Positions 7,778-14,641 are shown, numbered from the stretch's first letter. The stretch: 16,700 bases of DNA from Phyllobacteriaceae bacterium (GCA_012799265.1 JAAZLP010000202.1:1-16700), one strand, 5' to 3'. Numbers and translations: made by a program. The notes: generated by a model not told the origin, from the sequence alone.

Positions 7778-7799
7778 GGGGGGCTACTTAACACCCCCC
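7778..7799. repeat. G6/C6 inverted repeat after the MotE-family gene
   Basis: GGGGGG and CCCCCC are separated by a ten-base loop. The repeat starts 23 bases beyond the motE-family stop codon on the minus strand. A six-GC stem could slow polymerase, but no T-run follows in either direction, so I do not call it a terminator. Confidence 0.35.
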
Positions 7800-7803
7800 T
7801 AAG

Positions 7804-7816
7804 GGCAACTGTTGCA
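7804..7816. promoter_or_regulatory. Near-match to the GGCA-N5-TGCC inverted repeat
   Basis: GGCAACTGTTGCA differs from the GGCA-N5-TGCC pattern by the last base, and its arms GGCAA/TTGCa are palindromic. It lies six bases beyond the motE-family stop and about 190 bases upstream of the TPR start. It could place the TPR gene in the same regulon, but a single near-match is weak. Confidence 0.25.
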
Positions 7817-7821
7817 ATTGC

Positions 7822-8778
7822 TTACTGGCCGACGATTTGCGGCAGCGATGCCAGGGCGTCAGGTGTCATCGTTTCGAGCGGATCGACACTGTTCGAAGCA
7901 AGGCGCACCGTCAGGTCCTGGGCGCGAGCAGTATCCATCTCGGCAAGGATCGGCGCCATTTTCCGTGGGCTCATCATCTTGGCAACGCGCAGCAGAACCT
8001 CGATGTCCAGCGCATTGAAGATATTGGCCGCATCCTTGGGCTTCATCGTCTCATACATGGCAACAATCGCGCCAAACTGGCCGGCTTCCATCTCCTTGCG
8101 CTGTTCAACAAGGGAGGCGATCTGCGCTTCGATGGACTGCAGGGTTTCCTGACGCTGTTCGATGCGCTGCTCGGCCGCCGTCACCAGCGAGGCCCGCATG
8201 GCCAGTTCCTGCTCATAGGACTCGAGTTCGGCGCGACGGGCGGCCAGACGCTCAAGCAGGGCCTGATCAGTATCGGCAATGCCGCTGCCCATCGGCACGG
8301 CTCCACCTGAAGTCAGCAGCTTCGGCAAAGCATCTGATGGCAGTGGGCAATCTGGCGGAAGTACAGTGAGTTCGCCATCCGGGTTCGGACCGTCGCTCTC
8401 AGCGGAAAGGGAAACAGGCGCGCAGGCATTCTCGGCGACAATGACGTTGTCGGGAACGACGGGAGCATCATCAAGCCCAGGGAGCCCAGCGGCTTCCGTA
8501 GCATCGGACGCATCGGCGGGGTCTGTGTGATCCGTGCTCGCACCCACTTCCATGGTGGGCGTAGATAGAGCGATGGTCGGCGTCTGGTCGGTAATTGTCG
8601 GTTCAGACGGCAGGGTGATTTCGCCATTGGCCGCAGAGGCATTGCTCCCGCCCGCCGCTACCGCTTGCGATGTACCCACAAGGACATATCCCCCATTGGT
8701 CACCAACCCCATGGTCTTGAGGACCAGGAGGGCACCAACTGCCATGATAACTATGGGCAGGACGCGGATATTGTTCAC
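7822..8778 (-). CDS. MotE-family periplasmic flagellar protein
   Basis: A 318-residue protein anchored or exported by an N-terminal hydrophobic segment (about residues 6-26). A long Asp/Pro/Ala-rich linker follows (about 45-165, with two cysteines at 119 and 144), then a coiled coil (about 172-235, rich in Glu/Gln/Arg) and a C-terminal MgtE_N-like helical domain (MYETMKPKDAANIFNALDIE, then MSPRKMAPILAEMD). This order is that of the MotE family; Sinorhizobium MotE is a periplasmic chaperone for the motility protein MotC. The start is GTG, overlapping the stop of the upstream gene in a GTGA, so it is translationally coupled to it. Same-strand neighbours are fliM upstream and the TPR gene downstream. 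Its partner here is unknown; no motB or motC is in the window. Family assignment is fairly sure, the exact role is inferred. Confidence 0.8.
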   Translation of the reverse strand: MNNIRVLPIVIMAVGALLVLKTMGLVTNGGYVLVGTSQAVAAGGSNASAANGEITLPSEPTITDQTPTIALSTPTMEVGASTDHTDPADASDATEAAGLPGLDDAPVVPDNVIVAENACAPVSLSAESDGPNPDGELTVLPPDCPLPSDALPKLLTSGGAVPMGSGIADTDQALLERLAARRAELESYEQELAMRASLVTAAEQRIEQRQETLQSIEAQIASLVEQRKEMEAGQFGAIVAMYETMKPKDAANIFNALDIEVLLRVAKMMSPRKMAPILAEMDTARAQDLTVRLASNSVDPLETMTPDALASLPQIVGQ

Positions 8779-9212
8779 GCAGCGGCCCCGCGGCTACGGA
8801 CCCGCGCCGACAATTGCTGCAGGGCAGACAGGACCTTGGACGTGTCTTCGACCGGCTGCTCGATGGTCTGACTGTTGCGGGCAACGCTGGTGATGCGTGC
8901 AATGCGTTCCATCAAGGCCGTCCCGGCATTGACGTGATTGGCCAACTCGACGCCAAAGCGTTCAGCTTCCTCAAGGCGTGCCGTAAGAGCCAGATCGGCT
9001 TCAACGGCGGACGACTTCAGTTCCTTGATCGCCTGATTCGCGAGATTGGTGGCGCTGACGAGGTCAGCCACCATTTGGCGCATGACATCCTTGTCCTGAT
9101 GCAGGCGCTTGAGGCGCTGATTGAGGATGACGCAATAGCCAATCGTCAGGGCCAGCAGAATGGCGACCGCGCTTTCAACAATAATCCCAAGCGGCATTCC
9201 GAAAACCATCAT
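8775..9212 (-). CDS. Small membrane coiled-coil protein between fliM and motE (DUF6468-like; possible PflI counterpart)
   Basis: A 145-residue protein with one N-terminal membrane segment (about residues 8-30, PLGIIVESAVAILLALTIGY) and a long helical, probably coiled-coil cytoplasmic part (QRLKRLHQDKDVMRQMVADL and onward), ending in a short Ala/Arg tail. It overlaps fliM by four bases (ATGA) and the MotE-family gene by four (GTGA), so it belongs to one translational unit. From memory, alphaproteobacteria commonly have a DUF6468 protein in this place, and Caulobacter has the flagellar positioning protein PflI beside fliM. Synteny and topology suggest a PflI-like role in placing the flagellum, but this needs a homology search and I give no gene symbol. 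Confidence 0.7.
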   Translation of the reverse strand: MMVFGMPLGIIVESAVAILLALTIGYCVILNQRLKRLHQDKDVMRQMVADLVSATNLANQAIKELKSSAVEADLALTARLEEAERFGVELANHVNAGTALMERIARITSVARNSQTIEQPVEDTSKVLSALQQLSARVRSRGAAA

Positions 9213-10402
9213 CGTCCATCCATATTTTCGTCGATTGCCTCGAAGGCCGCCATGGTGACCTTGGGCGGGTTGAGTGGGCGTGTCACTCGCACAGAAACGT
9301 GATTCCCGATATGGCCCATAATGGCCTCGGTAAGCTCGACATTGCCGCAGCGGAGCCGCACCGGATCGGTCGGCGTGCGCTCGAACATCAGCGTGTGGCC
9401 GGGCTTGAGGTTGAGCCCCTTGGAAAGCGGTATATCCTGCTCGTGCAGGACCGCCTCAACCTCGACATCCGCCTGGTAGATCTCGGTCGCGAGATGACCT
9501 TCCCAGATCGGGTCGCGGCCAAACTTTTCGCCCATGAACATCTGCAGCAGTTGCTCGCGGATCGGCTCGATAGTGGCGTAGGGCAGGAGAATTTCGATCT
9601 TGCCGCCGCGATCGTCCATTTCGATGCGCAGCTCGATCAGGATGGCCGCATTGCCCGGTCGCGAAATGGCGGCGAAGCGCGGATTGGTCTCCATGCGCTC
9701 GAGCTTGAAGTTGACCTGCGTCACCGGCTCGAAGGCGCGATGCGTATCCTCGAGGATGATCTCGATCATCTTGCGGGCCAGCGCCATCTCGATGGTCGTA
9801 TATGGACGCCCTTCGACGCGGATATTGCCCCCTACCCGGCGCCCGCCGAGCAGCACGTCGATCATCGAATAGATGAGATTGGAATCGACGGTGAGGAGGC
9901 CGTAGTTCTCCCATTCTTCAGCGCGGATCACCGATAGAATGGCCGGCAGCGGAATGGAATTGAGATAGTCCCCGAACCGCACCGACGAGATGGAATCCAT
10001 CGTCACTTCGACATTGTCGGAGGTGAAATTGCGCAGCGAGGTAGTCGCCAGACGCACGAGCCGGTCGAAGACGATTTCGAGCATCGGCAGACGCTCGTAG
10101 GAGACCAGCGCGGAATTGATCAGCGCCTGCACGCCGGTCAGCTCGACATTGCCACCCGCGCTGGCATCAAAGCCGAGCAGGCTATCGATTTCGTCCTGAT
10201 TGAGGACGCGATCGGGACCACCGCCGTCGGAGCCATCACCGCCTTCCAGCATCGCAGCCCATTCGGCAGCGGCGGCGGCGGCGCGCTCTTCCTCAGTCAT
10301 GTCGGCTTCAGCCTTCACGCCAGCGGGCGCAGAAGGGATGCCGACATCGTCCAGCCCCCAATCCTCGCTCAGCTTGTCCTGATCGCTTGGCCCAGCCATC
10401 AC
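9209..10402 (-). CDS. fliM: Flagellar motor switch protein FliM (with N-terminal extension)
   Basis: FliM forms the middle of the cytoplasmic C ring, binds phosphorylated CheY and, with FliG and FliN, reverses or slows the motor. The 397-residue product is about 60 residues longer than enterobacterial FliM. The CheY-binding motif LNQDEIDSLLGF lies at residues 67-78, not at the N terminus; it is preceded by an acidic, Ala-rich extension containing EEERAAAAAAEWAAMLEGG. The middle domain (FDRLVRLATTSLRNFTSDNV; FGDYLNSIPLP; YSMIDVLLGGRRVGG) and the C-terminal FliN-like domain (VEAVLHEQDIPLSKGLNLKP) are complete. It starts with an ATGA overlap on fliL and ends with an ATGA overlap on the next gene. 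Confidence 0.96.
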   Translation of the reverse strand: MMAGPSDQDKLSEDWGLDDVGIPSAPAGVKAEADMTEEERAAAAAAEWAAMLEGGDGSDGGGPDRVLNQDEIDSLLGFDASAGGNVELTGVQALINSALVSYERLPMLEIVFDRLVRLATTSLRNFTSDNVEVTMDSISSVRFGDYLNSIPLPAILSVIRAEEWENYGLLTVDSNLIYSMIDVLLGGRRVGGNIRVEGRPYTTIEMALARKMIEIILEDTHRAFEPVTQVNFKLERMETNPRFAAISRPGNAAILIELRIEMDDRGGKIEILLPYATIEPIREQLLQMFMGEKFGRDPIWEGHLATEIYQADVEVEAVLHEQDIPLSKGLNLKPGHTLMFERTPTDPVRLRCGNVELTEAIMGHIGNHVSVRVTRPLNPPKVTMAAFEAIDENMDGR

Positions 10403-10878
10403 TGCACCAGGATTTCCTTGAAGAGCACGCTCTCCACATGGGCAGGATAGATGGCGATGTTGACCCGGCGCAGCAGCTCTTCCTTGAGGCGATAAATGCC
10501 GGCGGAGCCTTCAAGGTCGCTCTTGCGCAACTCGCGCATATAGACTTGGAACGCGTCGATCACCTTGGGCAGGCGCGGCTGGATGCGCGTCATCATCTCT
10601 TCATCGGCCACTTCAAGGGCGATGGTGAGCTTCATGAAGGCCTGCGCTTCCGTTTCGGAATTCAGGTTCACCATCATGGGTGGCAGGTTGAAGATGAAGG
10701 TCTCGTGGGCTGCAGCCTCGGCTTCAGCCGCCGCCTGCGAATTGGCCGAAGACATAAAGAAGAAAAGGCCACCGCCCGCCAGAAGCACGACGATCGCAGC
10801 AGCACCGATGATGAGGAAGAGCTTTGGAATACCCTTCTTGGCCGACGCGTCAGTGCCGACTTCTGCTTCCGCAGCCAT
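10399..10878 (-). CDS. fliL: Flagellar basal body-associated protein FliL
   Basis: FliL, 159 residues from the preferred start, is a single-pass inner-membrane protein that surrounds the stator and supports torque. A short cytoplasmic N terminus (GTDASAKKGIPK) leads into a membrane helix (about 19-42) and then a periplasmic domain with the family features FNLPPMMVNLNSETEAQAFM, KLTIALEV, RLPKVIDAFQVYMREL and RRVNIAIYPAHVESVLFKEI. The frame is open upstream to a GTG at 10941, but the ATG at 10878 has GTGGGG upstream and matches normal FliL starts. It is the first gene of the fliL-fliM operon. A one-mismatch CtrA-type box lies 68-82 bases upstream, as fliLM in Caulobacter is CtrA controlled. Confidence 0.95.
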   Translation of the reverse strand: MAAEAEVGTDASAKKGIPKLFLIIGAAAIVVLLAGGGLFFFMSSANSQAAAEAEAAAHETFIFNLPPMMVNLNSETEAQAFMKLTIALEVADEEMMTRIQPRLPKVIDAFQVYMRELRKSDLEGSAGIYRLKEELLRRVNIAIYPAHVESVLFKEILVQ

Positions 10879-10945
10879 GCCCGAGCCCCACAAACCCAGC
10901 AAATCCGGACGATTCCGGCGCTTCGCCCAGCTAAGGCCCACTTGG

Positions 10946-10960
10946 TTAACGAATGATTAC
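10946..10960 (-). promoter_or_regulatory. CtrA-type box (one mismatch) for the fliL operon
   Basis: On the minus strand the sequence is GTAA-TCATTCG-TTAACC, one base off TTAA-N7-TTAACC. It faces fliL at a distance suited to a promoter element. CtrA regulation of fliLM is known in Caulobacter; occupancy here is inferred. Confidence 0.5.
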
Positions 10961-10974
10961 GATCGACCGCGGCT

Positions 10975-10989
10975 CGGCATTTTTTGCCG
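10975..10989. promoter_or_regulatory. Inverted repeat CGGCA-T5-TGCCG, candidate enhancer for flgF
   Basis: A perfect 5-base-arm palindrome around TTTTT; it contains the GGCA-N5-TGCC pattern also seen twice before fliO/flgB. It is about 90-104 bases upstream of the sigma-54-type -24 element of flgF, a usual distance for an activator of the NtrC/FlbD class. A consensus IHF site lies between the two. An overlapping smaller palindrome, TTTGCC-G-GGCAAA, follows at 10983-10995. Confidence 0.5.
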
Positions 10990-11047
10990 GGCAAAGTTTT
11001 CCGACCAAGCAAGCAATATCTGCCGATGATTGAGCGCGCCTCCGCAC

Positions 11048-11060
11048 TAACACGTTGATT
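11048..11060 (-). promoter_or_regulatory. IHF consensus site upstream of flgF
   Basis: On the minus strand AATCAA-CGTG-TTA fits the IHF core WATCAA-N4-TTR exactly, and it has an A/T-rich flank (TTTATTAAAG) on the expected side. IHF bends DNA between an enhancer and a sigma-54 promoter; its position between the inverted repeat and the -24/-12 element fits that role. Confidence 0.5.
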
Positions 11061-11078
11061 TTATTAAAGTTCCAACCC

Positions 11079-11094
11079 TGGCATGGTTTCTGCA
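11079..11094 (+). promoter_or_regulatory. Sigma-54-type -24/-12 promoter for flgFGAH
   Basis: TGGCATGGTTTCTGCA matches the RpoN consensus TGGCACG-N4-TTGCW at the essential GG and GC with the correct ten-base spacing, with two differences (T for C after TGGCA, C for the first T of TTGC). Transcription would begin near 11104-11106, leaving a leader of about 55 bases before the flgF ATG. Sigma-54 control of rod and ring genes is known in Caulobacter. Confidence 0.6.
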
Positions 11095-11160
11095 AAGTAA
11101 ATGGCGAGGCCACCGACTTGGGGAAGTTGGCGGCCTTGGGGACTGAAACTGGGGATCGTC

Positions 11161-11901
11161 ATGATCGAGAACGCACAACTCATAGGCCTGTCCAGGCAGA
11201 TGGCTTTGCAGCGTCAGATGGACGTACTGGCTCACAATGTAGCCAACATCAACACGACCGGCTTCAAGGCCGAGACCGTGCTGTTTGAAGAGTTCGTCAT
11301 GCCGGTCGCCCGCGACCGCACCTTCCCCAACCTCGACCAGCCAGTTTCCTATGTGCAGGACTGGGCCACGATCCATGATCTGTCCGCCGGGGCCATCACC
11401 CAGACGGGCAACGATCTCGACGTTGCGCTGAATGGTGAAGGCTTCTTTGCCGTGCAGACGCCCGCTGGCGAGCGCTGGGCCCGGGCAGGCTCGTTCCAGA
11501 TCAATAATAACGGCTTCCTCGTCGACATGAGCGGCAACCCGGTGCTCGGCAGTGGTGGTCCGATCCAGTTCGGACCCGAAGAGACCGGCATCACCATCGG
11601 CGCAGACGGCGCGATCTCGTCGAGCGCCGGCGCCAAGGGCCAACTCCGCATCGTCGAATTCGCCAACCCGCAGGCCCTGGTCCGCGAAGGCGAAAACCTG
11701 TTCTCCGGCGGCGTACCCGGCGCCAACGTCAATACCCGCGTCATGCAGGGCCATGTCGAGCGCTCCAACGTCTCCGGCGTCGCCGAGATGGCTGAATTGA
11801 TCCGCGTCACCCGCGCCTATGAATCCGTCGCCTCGCTGGCACAGAAGCAGGACGAGCTTCGCCGCACTGCCATTCAGCGCCTCGGCGACACCAACGCGTA
11901 A
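11161..11901 (+). CDS. flgF: Flagellar proximal rod protein FlgF
   Basis: FlgF, 246 residues, is a rod protein of the FlgE/F/G family. It opens with MIENAQLIGLSRQMALQRQM and the rod motif LAHNVANINTTGFKAE; LNGEGFFAVQTPAGERWARA is the shared family motif near residues 90-110, and the C-terminal helix (AELIRVTRAYESVASLAQKQ) is normal. The frame is open upstream to ATG 11101, but ATG 11161 has GGGGA seven bases before it and gives the usual FlgF start; ATG 11101 would also lie at or before the predicted transcription start. It heads a plus-strand operon flgF-flgG-flgA-flgH, 15 bases before flgG. Confidence 0.95.
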   Translation: MIENAQLIGLSRQMALQRQMDVLAHNVANINTTGFKAETVLFEEFVMPVARDRTFPNLDQPVSYVQDWATIHDLSAGAITQTGNDLDVALNGEGFFAVQTPAGERWARAGSFQINNNGFLVDMSGNPVLGSGGPIQFGPEETGITIGADGAISSSAGAKGQLRIVEFANPQALVREGENLFSGGVPGANVNTRVMQGHVERSNVSGVAEMAELIRVTRAYESVASLAQKQDELRRTAIQRLGDTNA

Positions 11902-11916
11902 TTCTGGGAAAAAGCC

Positions 11917-12702
11917 ATGAAAGCTCTCTATATCGCATCGACCGGCATGAGCGCCCAGGAACGCAATGTTGAAGTCATCTCCAACAACATCGCCAACATG
12001 CGCACCACCGGCTTCAAGCGGCAGCGCGCAGAATTCCAGGACCTGCTCTACCAGCAGGTAACGCGTGCCGGCGCCCAGACCTCCCAGCAGGGCACCATGG
12101 TCCCCGCCGGTCTCGAAATCGGTTCGGGCGTGCGCACCGTGGCCACCCCCCGTGTGATGAGCCAGGGCACAGTCAACATGACCGAGCGCGAACTGGACGT
12201 AGCCATCCGCGGCGAAGGCTTCTTCATGGTGCAGCTGCCCGATGGCCGCACCGCCTATACCCGCGACGGCTCGTTTGAGCGCGCTGCCGATGGAACCCTG
12301 GTCAATTCGGTCGGCTATCCGATCGATCCCGGCATCACCATTCCGGGCGACGCCCGCGGCGTTTCCATCGCGCCTGATGGCACGATCGAGGCCTTCCTCG
12401 GCACCGACAGCATTCCGACCCAGTTGGGCCAACTCCAGCTTGCCCGTTTCACCAACAAGTCCGGCCTCGAATCCATGGGCGACAACCTCTTCCTGGAAAC
12501 CGCTGCCAGTGGCGCGGCCCAGATTGGCGTGCCCAACATCGATGGTACCGGTGACCTGCTGCAGAACTATCTGGAGATGGCCAACGTCAATTCCGTCACT
12601 GAAATCGCCGACCTCATCGCTGCCCAGCGTGCTTACGAGATGAACGCTCGCGTCATCTCCGGCGCCGACCAGATGATGCAGGCCACGAGCCAGCTGCGCT
12701 GA
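11917..12702 (+). CDS. flgG: Flagellar distal rod protein FlgG
   Basis: FlgG, 261 residues, is the distal rod subunit that crosses the periplasm inside the P and L rings. The N terminus (MKALYIASTGMSAQERNVEV, then ISNNIANMRTTGFKRQ) and the AIRGEGFFMVQLPDGRTAYT motif are diagnostic, as is the C-terminal EIADLIAAQRAYEMNARVIS. The region between residues 45 and 70 carries the FlgG-specific segment (FQDLLYQQVTRAGAQTSQQG) that sets distal rod structure. Length is standard. GGGAA lies nine bases upstream of the ATG. It is followed after 13 bases by flgA with its own AGGGGG site. Confidence 0.97.
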   Translation: MKALYIASTGMSAQERNVEVISNNIANMRTTGFKRQRAEFQDLLYQQVTRAGAQTSQQGTMVPAGLEIGSGVRTVATPRVMSQGTVNMTERELDVAIRGEGFFMVQLPDGRTAYTRDGSFERAADGTLVNSVGYPIDPGITIPGDARGVSIAPDGTIEAFLGTDSIPTQLGQLQLARFTNKSGLESMGDNLFLETAASGAAQIGVPNIDGTGDLLQNYLEMANVNSVTEIADLIAAQRAYEMNARVISGADQMMQATSQLR

Positions 12703-12715
12703 TTAGGGGGACGCC

Positions 12716-13663
12716 ATGAACGCCATCCGCTCCATCACCGTCGTGCTCGCCCTGGCCCTCGCATCGGGCACCGCACTGGCTGCGCCCGCGCTGAAATCAT
12801 CAGTCACGGTCAATGCACCGATCGTGACCGTGGGCGACATGTTCAACGATGCCGGCACGCTGGCCGAGGTGCCGCTCTTCCGCGCGCCCCTCCCCGGCAC
12901 GACCGGCAATGTCGATCTCGCAGCCATCCGCGGCGCCACCGCCCGCATCGGCCTCAAGGATTTCGACACCACTGGCCTCACGCAGGTGAGTGTCTCGCGC
13001 GCAGCCTCCATCGTCGATGAAGCGCTGCTATCCAGCTTGATCACCGATGACCTTCGCAATCGCGGCATTCTCGCCAACGGCATGTCCGCCAATGTCATGC
13101 TGAACGCGCCGATGCAGCCGCTCCGTGTCTCTGTCAGCGAGGCACCAGCCCGTCTCGACAATCTTCGCTACCTGCCCGGCAATGGCACCTTTTCGGCCCG
13201 CTTCAGCGTCAATGGTCTTAGCCAGCCAATCGACGTCCATGGCTCTATCGCCCTCCATGTCGAGGCCCCGCATCTGGCAGCCAGTCTGCCGGCCGGCACC
13301 GTGCTTCGTTCCGAGCATTTCGTGATGCGGCCCGTGCCCGTGTCGCAGGCCGATGCCCAGGGCGTCGCGCCCTTGAGCCAACTGGTCGGCATGGCGCTGA
13401 ACCGTCAGAGCCGCGAAGGCATGGTCGTCCGGGCAAGCGACGTCAGCACGCCCCTTACCGTCGCCAAGAACGACATTGTCACCATTTACTACCGGCAGGG
13501 TCCAATGACCCTGACCGTCCGTGGGCAGGCAGTAACCGGCGCCTCGGAAGGCGCACCGCTGCAGGTGCTCAATCTTGTTTCCCGGCGCGTCATCAGCGCC
13601 ACCGCCATCGCCCCTGGCGCTGTCGAAGTCTCCTCCGCCCCCCTCACCGTCGCTGGCCTCTAA
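12716..13663 (+). CDS. flgA: Flagellar P-ring assembly chaperone FlgA
   Basis: FlgA, 315 residues, is a periplasmic chaperone that helps FlgI assemble into the P ring. A Sec signal peptide is clear (MNAIRSITVVLALALASGTA, cleavage near LA-APA). The N-terminal part (about 30-185) is a variable beta-rich region, and the C-terminal part has the SAF/FlgA domain: AGTVLRSEHFVMRPVPVSQA (about 190-210), LVGMALNRQSREGMVVRASD and the end VLNLVSRRVISATAIAPGAV. It is about 95 residues longer than E. coli FlgA because of the N-terminal domain, as is common in alphaproteobacteria. The ATG is five bases after AGGGGG. Its client FlgI is not encoded in the window. Confidence 0.93.
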   Translation: MNAIRSITVVLALALASGTALAAPALKSSVTVNAPIVTVGDMFNDAGTLAEVPLFRAPLPGTTGNVDLAAIRGATARIGLKDFDTTGLTQVSVSRAASIVDEALLSSLITDDLRNRGILANGMSANVMLNAPMQPLRVSVSEAPARLDNLRYLPGNGTFSARFSVNGLSQPIDVHGSIALHVEAPHLAASLPAGTVLRSEHFVMRPVPVSQADAQGVAPLSQLVGMALNRQSREGMVVRASDVSTPLTVAKNDIVTIYYRQGPMTLTVRGQAVTGASEGAPLQVLNLVSRRVISATAIAPGAVEVSSAPLTVAGL

Positions 13664-13678
13664 TTCGGGATCGCTGAA

Positions 13679-14416
13679 ATGAACATCGCAAAGATCGCCA
13701 CCATCCTGACGCTGGCCGCAGCTCTTGCTGGCTGCAACACCATGGATCGCCTTGCCAATGTCGGCAATGCACCGGTCCTGACCGCCATCGCCGACCCCAC
13801 CACCACGGCGGGTTACCAGCCTGTGCGCATGCCGATGCCCGAGCCCATTGCCGACACCTACCTGCCGAACTCTCTCTACCGCACTTCGGCCAAGGGCTTC
13901 TTCAAGGATGAGCGCGCTCACCGCATCGGTGACATCGTAACCGTCATGGTCACCATCGACGACCGCGCCAAGATCAACAACCAAACCCAGCGCAGTCGCA
14001 GCTCGTCCAACTCGGCTGGCATGGGCGGCATCTTCGGCACTGCGGTCTCCAACATCGCCGGGCCCAGCATTGACCCATCCGCTGCCATCGACTTCAACTC
14101 GGGCCTCAAGGACAGTGGCAATGGTTCGGTGAACCGTCAAGAAAGCCTCGAAACTTCGGTTGCCGCCGTGGTGACCCAGGTCCTGCCGAACGGCAATCTC
14201 GTCATCGAAGGTCGGCAGGAAGTGCGCGTGAACTTCGAGGTCCGTGACCTCATTGTTGCCGGTATCGTGCGACCCTCGGACATCCAGGCCAACAACACGA
14301 TCCCGTCCAGCAAGATCGCCGAAGCCCGCATCTCCTATGGCGGCCGCGGTCAGATCACCGATGTGCAGCAGTCCCGCTATGGGCAGCAGGTAATGGACGC
14401 CATCCTGCCGTTCTAA
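13679..14416 (+). CDS. flgH: Flagellar L-ring lipoprotein FlgH
   Basis: FlgH, 245 residues, forms the outer-membrane L ring around the distal rod. It has a lipoprotein signal peptide with lipobox LAGC (cysteine 19) after a short hydrophobic core. The body has the family stretches SLYRTSAKGFFKDERAHRIG, DIVTVMVTIDDRAKINNQTQ, the VNRQESLETSVAAVVTQVLP segment, NGNLVIEGRQEVRVNFEVRD, GIVRPSDIQANNTIPSSKIA and the C-terminal YGGRGQITDVQQSRYGQQVM. The length is normal. It is the last flagellar gene of the plus-strand operon; the following 225 bases hold hairpins and a possible terminator. Confidence 0.96.
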   Translation: MNIAKIATILTLAAALAGCNTMDRLANVGNAPVLTAIADPTTTAGYQPVRMPMPEPIADTYLPNSLYRTSAKGFFKDERAHRIGDIVTVMVTIDDRAKINNQTQRSRSSSNSAGMGGIFGTAVSNIAGPSIDPSAAIDFNSGLKDSGNGSVNRQESLETSVAAVVTQVLPNGNLVIEGRQEVRVNFEVRDLIVAGIVRPSDIQANNTIPSSKIAEARISYGGRGQITDVQQSRYGQQVMDAILPF

Positions 14417-14426
14417 CAACCCCCTT

Positions 14427-14455
14427 CGGCGGAACGCTTCCCCAGGCGTCCGCCG
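14427..14455. repeat. Hairpin 1 after flgH
   Basis: CGGCGG-A-ACGC, loop TTCCCCAG, then GCGT-CCGCCG gives a ten-pair stem with one bulged A, starting ten bases after the flgH stop. There is no T-run after it. It could protect the 3' end of the flgFGAH transcript. Confidence 0.5.
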
Positions 14456-14485
14456 CATTCCCCGGTCGGTCCAGAAGGGCCGGTC

Positions 14486-14512
14486 TGGCCAGACAGCAGA
14501 AGCTGCTGGCCA
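14486..14512. repeat. Hairpin 2 after flgH
   Basis: TGGCCAG-a-CAGC, loop AGAA, then GCTG-CTGGCCA forms an eleven-pair stem with one bulged A. It is followed by AACTCC rather than T residues. It is the second of three strong stems in 155 bases. Confidence 0.5.
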
Positions 14513-14558
14513 AACTCCTTGGACGGTGGTCTCCCCAGCCCACGCGTCCTCCCCCATA

Positions 14559-14583
14559 GGCGCAGCTCCCCAGCTGCGCCTTT
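14559..14583 (+). terminator. Possible rho-independent terminator after flgH (hairpin 3)
   Basis: GGCGCAGCT-CCCC-AGCTGCGCC is a perfect nine-pair stem with a CCCC tetraloop followed by TTT. The T-run is short, so termination may be partial or factor-assisted. It would end the flgFGAH transcript and separate it from the small-peptide/carboxypeptidase unit. Confidence 0.45.
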
Positions 14584-14641
14584 CCCCGTTCTGGGAACAA
14601 TCGCGTCCGCAAACTCTTTTCCTCCTCGTGGAGGGACGCTG

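Noticed and set aside
7778..7799. G6/C6 repeat as a rho-independent terminator of the fliL-motE operon
   Set aside because: No T-run follows the stem on the minus strand and the loop is ten bases, so termination is not supported.
11101..11160. Upstream ATG for flgF at 11101
   Set aside because: It adds 20 residues not typical of FlgF, has no ribosome-binding site and lies at or before the transcription start predicted from the -24/-12 element.
11047..12432. A 461-residue open frame on the minus strand opposite flgF and flgG
   Set aside because: Shadow of two well-supported rod genes; its composition is that of reverse-complemented codons and no start site is supported.
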